Origin: Paraburkholderia atlantica
Lineage (GTDB): Bacteria; Pseudomonadota; Gammaproteobacteria; Burkholderiales; Burkholderiaceae
DNA: 45,230 nucleotides
Assembly (NCBI RefSeq): GCF_009362785.1
Contig: NZ_WHNQ01000042.1
Location: 1 to 45,230 of the forward strand
Reading direction: 5' to 3'
Shown here: positions 25,846 through 35,827 of the stretch, one piece after another
Layout of the letters: each line of letters begins with the position of its first letter
Position numbering within the stretch: position 1 is the first letter of the stretch
Notes under the pieces: model-generated
Database searches by the model: none
Told to the model about the DNA's origin: nothing
Seen by the model: the letters and a program-made list of their open reading frames with translations, nothing else
Position numbers and translations under genes: made by a program

Positions 25846-27456
25846 TCAGCACGCCGCCAGCTCCGCCTTCGGCGAGAACGAATCGCTTTGCGCGATCGGC
25901 CAGTACGTCTCGAACAGACTATAGCGATAGTTGCCGTTCAGCAGGTCGTTCGGTTCGAGATACTTGAGCAGCTCCGACATCAGCCGCACTTCATGCGACG
26001 ACACGCGCCGCACGATGTGATGCGCGCGCAGCTCCGCCGGATGCCGCAGCCCGGCGGCCTGGATGATTTCCTGCAACGCATGCAGCGTGTTGTGGTGGAA
26101 GTTGAATACGCGATCGGCCTTGTCCGGCACCACCAGCGCGCGCTGGCGCACCGGGTCCTGGGTCGCGACGCCGGTCGGACAGCGGCCGGTATGGCAGGTC
26201 TGCGCCTGTATGCAGCCGACCGCGAACATGAAGCCGCGCGCCGCGTTGACCCAGTCGGCACCGATCGCGAGCGTCTTCGCGATATCGAACGCGGTGATCA
26301 TCTTGCCGCTCGCGCCGATGCGGATGCGCTGCCGCAGACCGATGCCGACCAGCGTGTTGTGTACGAGCAGCAGCCCTTCCTGCAACGGCACGCCGACGTG
26401 ATCGGTGAATTCGAGCGGCGCCGCGCCGGTGCCGCCTTCGGCGCCGTCCACGACGATGAAGTCCGGCAGGATGCCCGTTTCCAGCATCGCCTTCGCGATC
26501 CCGAAGAATTCCCACGGATGCCCGATGCACAGCTTGAAGCCGGTCGGCTTGCCGCCCGACAGCGTGCGCAGCCGCTCGACGAATTCGAGCAGCTCGCGCG
26601 GCGTCGAGAACTCGGAGTGCGTCGCTGGCGAGATGCAGTCGCGGCCCATCGGCACGCCGCGCGTCTCGGCGATTTCGGGCGTGATCTTCGCGGCCGGCAG
26701 CACGCCGCCGTGACCCGGCTTCGCGCCTTGCGACAGCTTCACCTCGATCATCTTCACCTGCGGTTCGGCGGCCTGCTTCGCGAACTTTTCGGCGTTGAAG
26801 GTGCCGTCGTCGTTACGACATCCAAAATAGCCGGAAGCGATTTCCCAGATGATGTCGCCGCCATGTTCACGGTGATATTTCGACATCGAGCCTTCGCCGG
26901 TGTCGTGCGCGAAGTTGCCTTTCTTCGCGCCGAGGTTCAGCGCCATGATCGCGTTGGCCGATAGTGAGCCGAAGCTCATCGCCGATACGTTGAAGATCGA
27001 CATCGAATACGGCTGCGCGCGATCGGGGCCGACGACGATGCGAAAGTCGTGACCGTCGAGCGTGGTCGGCGCGAGCGAGTGGCTGATCCATTCGTGCGCG
27101 ATCGCCTTCACGTCGAGCTCGGTGCCGTACGGGCGGCTATCCACATCGTTCTTCGCGCGCTGGTAGACGATGCTGCGTTGCGCGCGCGAGAACGGCTTTT
27201 CGTCGGTATCGTCTTCGACGAAATACTGACGGATCTCCGGCCGGATGAATTCGAAAATGAAGCGCAGGTGGCCCCACAGCGGGTAGTTGCGCAGGATCGC
27301 GTGGCGCTGTTGGGTCAGGTCGAACACGCCGAGCGCGACGAGCGCGATCGGCACGATGATCCAGAACCACGACAGGCGATGCGTCGCGGCCAGCGCGGCA
27401 CATGCCGCGGCGAGCGCGATTGCGCACCACATGGCCAGATAGCGTCGAGAAAACAT
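25846..27456 (-). CDS. FMN-binding glutamate synthase family protein, membrane-anchored
   Basis: 536-residue protein with two N-terminal hydrophobic segments (about residues 5-45) followed by a full glutamate-synthase central/FMN barrel domain. Motifs include FNVSAMSFGSLSANAIMALN, KLSQGAKPGHGGVLP, VVDGAEGGTGAAP, and the iron-sulfur motif CIQAQTCHTGRCPTG. There is no glutaminase domain and no neighbouring small subunit, so it cannot be a complete GltBD; the electron donor and reaction of these stand-alone proteins are not established. The ATG at 27456 has GGAG close upstream and opens the membrane helix; upstream codons look non-coding. It is flanked by glyQ and mnmA, with its own gaps on both sides. 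Confidence 0.88.
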   Translation of the reverse strand: MFSRRYLAMWCAIALAAACAALAATHRLSWFWIIVPIALVALGVFDLTQQRHAILRNYPLWGHLRFIFEFIRPEIRQYFVEDDTDEKPFSRAQRSIVYQRAKNDVDSRPYGTELDVKAIAHEWISHSLAPTTLDGHDFRIVVGPDRAQPYSMSIFNVSAMSFGSLSANAIMALNLGAKKGNFAHDTGEGSMSKYHREHGGDIIWEIASGYFGCRNDDGTFNAEKFAKQAAEPQVKMIEVKLSQGAKPGHGGVLPAAKITPEIAETRGVPMGRDCISPATHSEFSTPRELLEFVERLRTLSGGKPTGFKLCIGHPWEFFGIAKAMLETGILPDFIVVDGAEGGTGAAPLEFTDHVGVPLQEGLLLVHNTLVGIGLRQRIRIGASGKMITAFDIAKTLAIGADWVNAARGFMFAVGCIQAQTCHTGRCPTGVATQDPVRQRALVVPDKADRVFNFHHNTLHALQEIIQAAGLRHPAELRAHHIVRRVSSHEVRLMSELLKYLEPNDLLNGNYRYSLFETYWPIAQSDSFSPKAELAAC

Positions 27457-27666
27457 GGGGACTCCAGTGCAGTGAAGATCATTGCGGCGGGATCGTCCGC
27501 GCGAGGGGGCGCGGGCGGTATCCGTCGCGAAGGAAAACTGGCGGCTGCGGGTCACGGCGCGGCGTCGACGGGGAAAGACCGAAGATGAGGCCTGGGAATG
27601 GAAGCCAGGCGTCGCACGCGAAGGTGAAGCGTGTGTGACTGCGCCAGGCGGGGAAACAGGGAGAGC

Positions 27667-27707
27667 GGCGCGCGCGGGTCGCATCGGTGTGACCCGCCGC
27701 GCGCGCC
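27667..27707 (-). terminator. Strong GC hairpin just after mnmA
   Basis: An imperfect inverted repeat starts 12 bases after the mnmA stop. GGCGCGCGCGGGTC at 27667-27680 pairs with GACCCG and CGCGCGCC at 27691-27707, with a three-base bulge. It has no clear T tract on the minus strand, so it may slow or end transcription without being a textbook terminator. Nothing else was found in 27457-27719. Confidence 0.35.
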
Positions 27708-27719
27708 GTTATGCATCGC

Positions 27720-28982
27720 TCAACGCGCTCCGAGCAGCGCCGCTTTTTGCCGCGGAGTCTGCGGCTCGTCCTGCGATGCGCGCTGCGGCTGCTTCGGCTT
27801 ATGCGCCTGCTTGCGACGCTGCGCGCGAGTTTGCTTCGGCGCCTGATCCGGCGGCAGCTCGGCCGGTTGCCCGGTCATCGCGCGTTCGATGATGCCGCCG
27901 CCGAGGCACACGTCGCCGTCGTACAGCACCGCCGATTGTCCCGGCGTGACGGCCCATTGCGCGGCGTCGAAGGTCAGCTCGAACAGGCCGTCGCCCGAAC
28001 CGCCTGCCGCCGCGGCGTTGAACGTGCACGCCGCGTCGGCCTGCCGGTAGCGCGTCTTCGCGCCGCACGCGAAGCCATCGGCCGGCGGCTCGCCCGCGAC
28101 CCAGCTCGTGTTGCCCGCCGACAGCGTATGGCACAGCAGCCACGGATGATCGTGCCCCTGCGCGACGTACAGCGTATTGGTCGGAATATCCTTGCCCGCG
28201 GCGAACCACGGCTCGCCGCTGCCGTCCTTGCTGCCGCCGAGACCGATGCCCTTGCGCTGGCCGAACGTGTAGAACGCGAGGCCGATGTGCTCGCCGACGA
28301 TCTTGCCATCGGTAGTCTTCATCGGCCCCGGCCTGGTCGGCAGATAGCGGTTCAGGAAGTCGCGGAACGGCCGCTCGCCGATGAAACAGATGCCGGTCGA
28401 ATCCTTCTTCTTCGCGTTCGGCAGGCCGATCTGCGCGGCGATCTCGCGCACTTTGGTCTTGGGAATTTCGCCGAGCGGGAACAGCGTCTTCGACAACTGC
28501 GCCTGGTTCAGCCGATGCAGGAAGTACGACTGGTCCTTCGTATGATCGAGCGCCTTCAGCAGCTCGAAGCGGCCGTCGCGCTCGTGGTTCTGGCGCACGC
28601 GCGCATAGTGGCCGGTCGCGATGGTTTCCGCGCCGAGCGACATCGCGTGATCGAGGAAGGCCTTGAACTTGATTTCGGCGTTGCACAGCACGTCCGGGTT
28701 CGGCGTGCGGCCGGCCGAATATTCGCGCAGAAACTCGGCGAATACGCGGTCTTTATATTCGGCCGCGAAGTTGACCGCCTCGACGTCGATGCCGATCAGG
28801 TCCGCGACCGACACCACGTCGATCCAGTCCTGGCGCGTCGAGCAGTATTCGCTGTCGTCGTCGTCTTCCCAGTTCTTCATGAACAGGCCGACCACGTCGT
28901 AACCCTGTTCCTTCAGCAGCCACGCGGTGACCGACGAATCGACGCCGCCCGACATGCCTACTACGACTTTACGCTTGCTCAT
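27720..28982 (-). CDS. mnmA: tRNA-specific 2-thiouridylase MnmA
   Basis: 420-residue cytosolic enzyme that places sulfur on U34 of tRNA-Lys, -Glu and -Gln, using ATP to activate the base. The PP-loop VVGMSGGVDSSVTAWLL is at the N-terminus. The two catalytic cysteines are visible in NPDVLCNAEIKF and TGICFIGERPF. The protein is longer than the roughly 360-370 residues of E. coli MnmA because of an inserted stretch in the C-terminal barrel and a Lys/Arg/Gln/Pro-rich tail of about 45 residues with RRKQAHKPKQPQRASQ. The stop codon and frame are clean. NUDIX gene upstream on the same strand, 60 bases away. Confidence 0.95.
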   Translation of the reverse strand: MSKRKVVVGMSGGVDSSVTAWLLKEQGYDVVGLFMKNWEDDDDSEYCSTRQDWIDVVSVADLIGIDVEAVNFAAEYKDRVFAEFLREYSAGRTPNPDVLCNAEIKFKAFLDHAMSLGAETIATGHYARVRQNHERDGRFELLKALDHTKDQSYFLHRLNQAQLSKTLFPLGEIPKTKVREIAAQIGLPNAKKKDSTGICFIGERPFRDFLNRYLPTRPGPMKTTDGKIVGEHIGLAFYTFGQRKGIGLGGSKDGSGEPWFAAGKDIPTNTLYVAQGHDHPWLLCHTLSAGNTSWVAGEPPADGFACGAKTRYRQADAACTFNAAAAGGSGDGLFELTFDAAQWAVTPGQSAVLYDGDVCLGGGIIERAMTGQPAELPPDQAPKQTRAQRRKQAHKPKQPQRASQDEPQTPRQKAALLGAR

Positions 28983-29042
28983 AAGGTACTCACTGGGTGC
29001 TGCATGACTGCATGGATCTTGTAGGGGCCGCTCGTGACGGCT

Positions 29043-29522
29043 TTATCGCTTCGGCCCGACCGAATGGGTATGGACGAAGTCGAGCGGGAAACGCCGGCCG
29101 GCGAGGTAATCGTCGATGCACTGCATCACGAGCGGCGTGCGATGCCGCTCGGGGCACCCGCGCAACTCATCGGCGCTCATCCACAGCGTGCGGACGATGT
29201 CGGGATCGAGCGAAGTCGCCGGGTCCGGCTCGCCGCCCGCACCGCAATAGGTGAAGCGCAGGTACGTGGTGCCCGCGCGGTCCGGCCGCTCGAAGTGGGT
29301 CATGTACATGCCGACGAGCGCCTCGGGCGCGAACGGATGGGCGGTTTCCTCGAGCGTTTCGCGGACCACCGCTTCCAGCAGCGTTTCGCCCGCCTCGAGA
29401 TGGCCGGCGGGCTGGTTCAGGCGCAGGCCGGCGGCGGTATGTTCCTCGACCAGCAGGAAGCGCCCGTCACGCTCGACGATCGCCGCGACGGTCACGTGCG
29501 GCAGCCAGGTTTCCGGTTTCAT
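29043..29522 (-). CDS. NUDIX hydrolase, NudJ-like
   Basis: 159-residue cytosolic hydrolase. The Nudix box is at about residues 40-62: GHLEAGETLLEAVVRETLEETAH, with the REx2EE core intact and the final Gly of the consensus replaced by Ala. The neighbourhood of mnmA (60 bases downstream on the same strand) matches the E. coli nudJ-mnmA pair, whose NudJ hydrolyses nucleoside triphosphates and hydroxymethylpyrimidine pyrophosphate. That function is inferred from context and overall similarity; NUDIX specificity is hard to read from sequence. Confidence 0.9.
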   Translation of the reverse strand: MKPETWLPHVTVAAIVERDGRFLLVEEHTAAGLRLNQPAGHLEAGETLLEAVVRETLEETAHPFAPEALVGMYMTHFERPDRAGTTYLRFTYCGAGGEPDPATSLDPDIVRTLWMSADELRGCPERHRTPLVMQCIDDYLAGRRFPLDFVHTHSVGPKR

Positions 29523-29690
29523 GGGTGCGCATTTTACCGGTTATGCGCGCCGGCTGCCGGGCGCTGCACTGACCCCGGCGGGGCAATGGCCGGCGCAAGC
29601 TGACGACCGATTCGCGGCGGGTTCGCAGCACGTTCGCGACTGATTCGCAACACTTTGGCGGTCTGCCGCGCATTCGCATCGACCCCGATA

Positions 29691-29718
29691 TTGGCCGCGT
29701 GACGGTTTCGGTTAAAGT
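29691..29718 (+). promoter_or_regulatory. Weak candidate promoter for the pnt operon
   Basis: TTGGCC at 29691-29696 and TAAAGT at 29713-29718 are 16 bases apart, about 90 bases before the pntA1 start. Each hexamer departs from consensus at two positions. It is the best sigma70-like pair noticed in the 29523-29804 gap. Confidence 0.28.
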
Positions 29719-29804
29719 GGGGCCTGCGTTAGCCGTTGCATGTGCAAGCCGGCGAGCCTCGTCGGCAGATCTGTCGTCAAACAGGAAGTCGAGGAGGAAC
29801 AACG

Positions 29805-30947
29805 ATGCACATCGGAGTGCCAGCCGAAACGCGCGCGCATGAAACCCGCGTTGCCGCGACGCCCGAAACGGTCAAGAAATACGTGGCGCAAGGCCACCGG
29901 GTCACGCTTCAAAGCGGCGCCGGCGCCGGCGCGAGCTTTCCCGATGATGCCTATACGGCCGTGGGCGCCGAAATCGTCGATGCCGCCACCGCGTTCGGCG
30001 CAGATCTCGTCCTCAAAGTCCAATCCCCCACCGATTCCGAACTGCCGCTCCTGAAGCGCGGCGCGACGCTCGTCGGCATGCTCGACCCGTTCAACGCCGA
30101 GAATGCTGGCAAACTCGCCGCGGCCGGCGTCACCGCGTTCGCGCTCGAAGCGGCGCCGCGCACCACGCGTGCTCAAAGCCTCGACGTGCTGTCGTCGCAG
30201 GCGAACATTGCCGGCTACAAGGCGGTGCTGCTCGCGGCTACGCTCTATCCGCGCTTCATGCCGATGCTGATGACCGCGGCCGGCACCGTGAAGGCCGCGC
30301 GCGTGCTGATTCTCGGCGCGGGCGTGGCCGGCCTGCAGGCGATCGCCACCGCAAAGCGCCTCGGTGCGGTGCTGGAGGCGTCCGACGTGCGCCCGGCCGT
30401 CAAGGAGCAGATCGAATCGCTCGGCGCGAAATTTCTCGACGTGCCCTACGAAACCGACGAGGAGCGCGACGCCGCGCAGGGCGTCGGCGGCTATGCGAGG
30501 CCGATGCCGCCGTCGTGGCTCGCGCGCCAGTCGGCGCTCGTGCACGAGCGCGCGAAGCAGGCGGACATTGTCATCTCGACCGCGCTGATTCCGGGCCGCC
30601 CCGCGCCGACGCTGCTGTCGGTCGAAACCGTACAGGCGATGAAACCGGGCTCGGTGCTCGTCGACCTCGCGGCTGGCCGCGGCCCTGAAGTCGACGGCCG
30701 GCGCGGCGGCAATTGTCCGCTGACCGAAACGGACCAGGTGGTGGTGCGCTATGGCGTGCAGATCGTCGGCTATACGAATCTCGCCGCGATGGTGCCCGCC
30801 GACGCATCGTCGCTATACGCGCGCAACCTGCTCGACTTCCTGAAGCTGATCGTCACGAAGGAAGGCACGCTGAATATCGATCTCGCGGACGACATCGTCG
30901 CGGCCACGCTGCTGGCTCGCGACGGCCAGGTCACGCGCAACGCATAA
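29805..30947 (+). CDS. pntA1: NAD(P) transhydrogenase subunit alpha, NAD-binding part 1
   Basis: 380-residue soluble NAD(H)-binding component (dI) of proton-translocating transhydrogenase, which reduces NADP with NADH at the expense of the proton gradient. Visible are the N-terminal IGVPAETRAHETRVAATPE signature, the Rossmann loop LGAGVAGLQAIATAKRLGA, and RGGNCPLT near residue 310. The ATG at 29805 has a strong GGAGG upstream and removes a non-coding extension. In E. coli this domain is fused to membrane helices; here it is a separate gene, the three-gene arrangement known in many bacteria. The next gene starts 10 bases on. Confidence 0.95.
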   Translation: MHIGVPAETRAHETRVAATPETVKKYVAQGHRVTLQSGAGAGASFPDDAYTAVGAEIVDAATAFGADLVLKVQSPTDSELPLLKRGATLVGMLDPFNAENAGKLAAAGVTAFALEAAPRTTRAQSLDVLSSQANIAGYKAVLLAATLYPRFMPMLMTAAGTVKAARVLILGAGVAGLQAIATAKRLGAVLEASDVRPAVKEQIESLGAKFLDVPYETDEERDAAQGVGGYARPMPPSWLARQSALVHERAKQADIVISTALIPGRPAPTLLSVETVQAMKPGSVLVDLAAGRGPEVDGRRGGNCPLTETDQVVVRYGVQIVGYTNLAAMVPADASSLYARNLLDFLKLIVTKEGTLNIDLADDIVAATLLARDGQVTRNA

Positions 30948-30957
30948 GGGGGCGAAG

Positions 30958-31284
30958 ATGGACGTCATCAATCACACGGTCATCAACCTGATCATCTTCG
31001 TGCTGGCGATCTACGTCGGCTATCACGTGGTCTGGAACGTCACACCCGCGCTGCATACGCCGCTGATGGCGGTGACCAATGCGATCTCGGCGATCGTGAT
31101 CGTCGGCGCGATGCTGGCGGCGGGGCTGACGGTGGGCAGTGCGGGCAAGTTCTTCGGCACGATCGCGGTGGCGCTCGCGGCCGTCAACGTGTTCGGCGGT
31201 TTCCTCGTCACCCGGCGAATGCTGGAGATGTTCAAGAAGAAAGAACCAAAGAAACTCCCGGCTGGCGGCAAGGAGGGTGCGTAA
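30958..31284 (+). CDS. pntA2: NAD(P) transhydrogenase subunit alpha, membrane part 2
   Basis: 108-residue inner-membrane protein with three to four helices, the separate membrane portion of the alpha subunit (part of dII). Recognised by TPLMAVTNAISAIVIVGAM, the hallmark of this subunit, and a C-terminal VNVFGGFLVTRRMLEMFKKK. It is too short to function alone. It follows pntA1 by 10 bases and its stop adjoins the pntB start. Confidence 0.94.
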   Translation: MDVINHTVINLIIFVLAIYVGYHVVWNVTPALHTPLMAVTNAISAIVIVGAMLAAGLTVGSAGKFFGTIAVALAAVNVFGGFLVTRRMLEMFKKKEPKKLPAGGKEGA

Positions 31285-32736
<1,452 letters not shown>

Positions 32737-32761
32737 ATCGTTAGCGGTGAACCGGCCTTAT

Positions 32762-32799
32762 GGGATCGCGGTGTGTCACCGCGATCCCTTTCATTTTTT
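32762..32799 (+). terminator. Strong intrinsic terminator of the pnt operon
   Basis: A perfect 12-bp stem (GGGATCGCGGTG at 32762-32773, CACCGCGATCCC at 32777-32788) with a TGT loop is followed by TTTCATTTTTT at 32789-32799. The T tract overlaps the last codons of the convergent WYL regulator gene. Confidence 0.92.
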
Positions 32800-33480
32800 C
32801 GGCCTCGCGTTCAGATGCCGCAGCAGATCGGCGAGCCGCCTGCCTGCCTGATCCGGATACGTCTCGAGCACGGTGAGATCGCGCATCTTCTCCAGCCCGA
32901 AGTTGCGGAAATCACCGCGCAGCTCGCACCATGCGCCGAGCGTCCAGCGCGCGCCCCAGTACGCGAGCGCGAGCGGCCAGACGCGGCGCTCGGTGTCGGC
33001 GCCGTTCGCGTCCGTGTACGCGAAGCGCACCACCTGGCGCGTATCGATCGCGCGATGCAGCGTGTCGAGCTGCGTCGAAAACTCCGCCTTGATGTGAAAC
33101 GACGGCGCGAAGATCGCGAGCCGTTCGAGCGCCGCGCGCTTGTCGGCGGGCATCGCCGATGCGATTTTGGCCAGCGCGCCGCGCGCGCCACTCGCGAAGC
33201 CCGCGCCGCCCCACGATTCGAGCATCCGCGCGCCAGCGGCGAGCGCGGCGAGTTCGTCGGCGGTGAAGGTGAGCGGCGGCAGACTCGCCGAGCGCGACAG
33301 CCGATAACCGATGCCAGCTTCGCCTTCGATCGGCACCCCCGACAACTGCAGATCGCGCACGTCGCGATAGACGGTGCGCAGCGAGATGTTCAGCCAGTCG
33401 GCCAGTTGCTGCGCGGTGGTCAGGCGCCGGCCGCGCAGCAGCTCGGCGATCTGAAACAGGCGGTCGGCGCGGCGCGTCAT
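32791..33480 (-). CDS. WYL-domain transcriptional regulator, YafY-like
   Basis: 229-residue regulator with an N-terminal helix-turn-helix (about residues 5-55: RADRLFQIAELLRGRRLTTAQQLADWL then RTVYRDVRDLQLSG, a DeoR-like HTH_11 layout) and a WYL effector domain (about 130-200, containing VVRFAYTDANG and WCELRGDFRNFGLEKM). WYL domains are thought to sense small ligands or nucleic acids. The ATG at 33480 was preferred to an upstream start at 33534. The broken VOC gene lies upstream on the same strand, so the regulator may once have belonged with it. Its 3' end is covered by the pnt terminator tract. Confidence 0.88.
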   Translation of the reverse strand: MTRRADRLFQIAELLRGRRLTTAQQLADWLNISLRTVYRDVRDLQLSGVPIEGEAGIGYRLSRSASLPPLTFTADELAALAAGARMLESWGGAGFASGARGALAKIASAMPADKRAALERLAIFAPSFHIKAEFSTQLDTLHRAIDTRQVVRFAYTDANGADTERRVWPLALAYWGARWTLGAWCELRGDFRNFGLEKMRDLTVLETYPDQAGRRLADLLRHLNARPKK

Positions 33481-33572
33481 CGTTTGCGTCGGGTAGAGGA
33501 GGAGGGGGACGGTCCCGCGATGATAGCGCCGCATGGCGGCCTTCGGTTGGAGCGCGGTGGCTGCGGACCCGC

Positions 33573-33956
33573 TTAGCCGTTGGTGCGCGAATGCAGCCCG
33601 AGGCGGTTGCCTTCGGTATCGGTGAAGAACGCGATATAGCCGATGTCCTGCGGCAGCTTGATCACCGGACCGTCGGTCTTGCCGCCCGCCCGTTCGATGC
33701 GCTCGAGCGCGGCGTCGACGGTGGGCTGCGCGTTCAGGTAGACGGTGACGCCGTCGGCGGCGGGCGTCATCGACGGACTATGGACGATCGCCCCGCCGGT
33801 CGCGGGCTCCTCGTAGCTGAACACGGCGATCGGCTGGCCGCCGATCTCCTAGCGATTCAGCGGGGCGTCGAGCGCAGCTTCGTAAAAGCGCACCGCGCGA
33901 TCGAAATCGACGGACGGGATTTCGAACCAGGCAACGACTTTGGGCAATGCGGACAT
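33573..33956 (-). pseudogene. VOC/glyoxalase-family protein interrupted by an in-frame amber codon
   Basis: Read from the ATG at 33956, the frame gives a normal vicinal-oxygen-chelate protein start (KVVAWFEIPSVDFDRAVRFYE) up to residue 35, then a TAG at 33849-33851, then continues in the same frame (EIGGQPIAVFSYEEP) to a proper stop at 33573. The total of about 127 residues equals a complete single-domain VOC protein, and the part after the stop keeps the terminal TEGNRLGLHS ligand region. One base substitution, for example from CAG or GAG, explains it; no frameshift is needed. A residual product from the GTG at 33824 would be 83 residues and lack the first half of the fold. Sequencing error cannot be excluded. 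Confidence 0.85.
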
Positions 33957-34069
33957 GACACTCTCCTTCGGTTGGCAGTAGGCCGTTCAAGCGCCGGATG
34001 GCGTGAGAAGGAGTGTGCGGGGGTGCTGCTGACAGCGTGGTGGCAGTAGGGTGTGAAAAGGCTACCGCC

Positions 34070-35620
34070 TCACTCCGCCGGCAACTGAAACACGCCGACC
34101 ACATCGCTCATGCGCGTGGCCTGCTCTTCGAGCGACGCCGCCGCGGCCGCGGCCTGCTCGACGAGCGCCGCGTTGCGCTGCGTGACCTCGTCCATCTGCG
34201 AGACGGTGCGGTTGACCTGCTCGATGCCGTCGCTTTGCTCTTCGGATGCGGCGGCGATCTCGGCCATGATTTCGGTCACGCGGCGCACCGCGTCGTTGAT
34301 CTCCGTCATGGTTTTGCCGGCCCGGCCGACCAGTTCGGTGCCGTTGCCGACACGCTCCACCGATTCGCTGATCAGCGTTTTGATTTCCTTCGCCGCCGAC
34401 GCGCTGCGTTGCGCCAGTGTTCGCACTTCGCCCGCCACGACCGCGAAGCCGCGGCCCTGTTCGCCGGCGCGCGCTGCTTCGACGGCGGCGTTCAGCGCGA
34501 GGATGTTGGTCTGGAACGCAATGCCCTCGATCACGCCGATGATCTCGGCGATCTGCTTCGAGCTTGCGTCGATCTCGCCCATCGTCATCACGACTCGCGA
34601 GACGACGTCGCTGCCTTCGGTGGTCACGCTGACCGCGGCCCGCGCTAGCTCGCTCGCCTGACGCGCGTTGTCGGCGTTCTGGCGCACCGTCGAGGTCAGT
34701 TCGGCCATGCTCGATGCGGTTTCCTCGAGCGACGCGGCCTGCTCTTCGGTGCGTTGCGACAGATCGATGTTGCCGGCCGAGATCTGCGCGGTCGCCGTGG
34801 AAATGGACTGCGTGCCGTCGCGCACCGACAGCAGCGCCTGCCTGAGGCGCGTCTGCATCATGCGCAGGTCGTCCATCATGCGGCCCATCTCGTCGCGCGA
34901 GCGCACGTCGATACGCCGGCTCAGATCGCCATTGGCGATCGCGCGGAAGTGGCCGGTGGCTTCTTCGAGCGGACCCGCGATCGACTTGCGCAGCGCATGC
35001 CAGGCGAACGCGGCCATCGACAGTCCAATCAGAAGGCCGACGCCGGCGATCGCGAGAATCGCGTGGAAGCGCTCCTGCGCCGCTTCGTAGCGGCTGCGCG
35101 CGTCGTCACCCTGCATCTTCTCGAGCTTCGCGGAGAGGTCCGTGATTTCGTTGAACGGGTCCGTCATCTTGTTCGAGATCAGGTCGGCGAGCTGCGTGGT
35201 GTCGCGCCGCTCGATAGCGGCGAACACCTGCGCGACCGGGCCGTTGATCGCCTGCGCGCGTTTGACCTCGAGCGCATCGGCGAGTTGCCGCTCCTGCGCA
35301 TCGGAGGGCAGCGCGCGATAAGCCTGCCACGCCTTGTCACCGATCGCGAACTGCTCGCGCGCATGCTGTTTGAGACTCGCGATGTCCGCGCGATCAGGCT
35401 GCGCCGCGATGCGATCGAGCACGAGCCGGCCACGCGCATAGAAGAAGTTGAACTTGCCGAGCGCGCTCGCCGCCGCGAGCTCGTTGGTGTACAGCGCCTT
35501 CTGGTCGGCGTTGCTCAACGCGATGCCGGTGACGCCGAGCGCCGCGCCGATCGCCATCAGCAAGCCGAGAAAGCCCATCGCGAGAGCCAGACGGGTGCGA
35601 ATCGTGAGGTTCGAAAACAT
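34070..35620 (-). CDS. Methyl-accepting chemotaxis protein
   Basis: 516-residue inner-membrane chemoreceptor. TM1 is near residues 10-32, then a periplasmic four-helix-bundle type ligand domain to about 185, TM2 near 190-210, a HAMP domain (GDLSRRIDVRSRDEMGRMMDDL), and a long coiled-coil signalling domain. The hairpin tip has the conserved GIAFQTNILALNAAVEAARAG and GRGFAVVAGEVR, which contact CheA and CheW. The C-terminus ends in VFQLPAE with no NWETF-type pentapeptide for CheR tethering. The ligand is unknown. The ATG at 35620 places TM1 at the N-terminus. It stands alone. Confidence 0.94.
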   Translation of the reverse strand: MFSNLTIRTRLALAMGFLGLLMAIGAALGVTGIALSNADQKALYTNELAAASALGKFNFFYARGRLVLDRIAAQPDRADIASLKQHAREQFAIGDKAWQAYRALPSDAQERQLADALEVKRAQAINGPVAQVFAAIERRDTTQLADLISNKMTDPFNEITDLSAKLEKMQGDDARSRYEAAQERFHAILAIAGVGLLIGLSMAAFAWHALRKSIAGPLEEATGHFRAIANGDLSRRIDVRSRDEMGRMMDDLRMMQTRLRQALLSVRDGTQSISTATAQISAGNIDLSQRTEEQAASLEETASSMAELTSTVRQNADNARQASELARAAVSVTTEGSDVVSRVVMTMGEIDASSKQIAEIIGVIEGIAFQTNILALNAAVEAARAGEQGRGFAVVAGEVRTLAQRSASAAKEIKTLISESVERVGNGTELVGRAGKTMTEINDAVRRVTEIMAEIAAASEEQSDGIEQVNRTVSQMDEVTQRNAALVEQAAAAAASLEEQATRMSDVVGVFQLPAE

Positions 35621-35769
35621 GGATGCCTCGAAACAACGGAACGGGAATGCGGCGCACCGGGAAAGCACGCGGGGTCGTTAGGGTTTACGGCAAACGTTTG
35701 CAAAGATGAAGGGGCGGGATCGAATGCGGGCGCTTTCGAAGGAAGGGAAACAGCGTGACGTGGCGCAAT

Positions 35770-35799
35770 AAAAAACCGCGGCACGAGGTCCGCGGTTTT
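35770..35799 (-). terminator. Intrinsic terminator after the RNA methyltransferase gene
   Basis: On the minus strand the stem pairs AAAACCGCGG with CCGCGGTTTT (10-bp arms at 35790-35799 and 35772-35781) around an 8-base loop, and the T tract runs to 35770. It sits 28 bases beyond the methyltransferase stop and separates it from the chemoreceptor gene. The flanking A and T runs would also allow function on the plus strand, where no gene ends. Confidence 0.85.
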
Positions 35800-35827
35800 C
35801 ATCTCAACTTGGCCGTCCGACGCAGCT

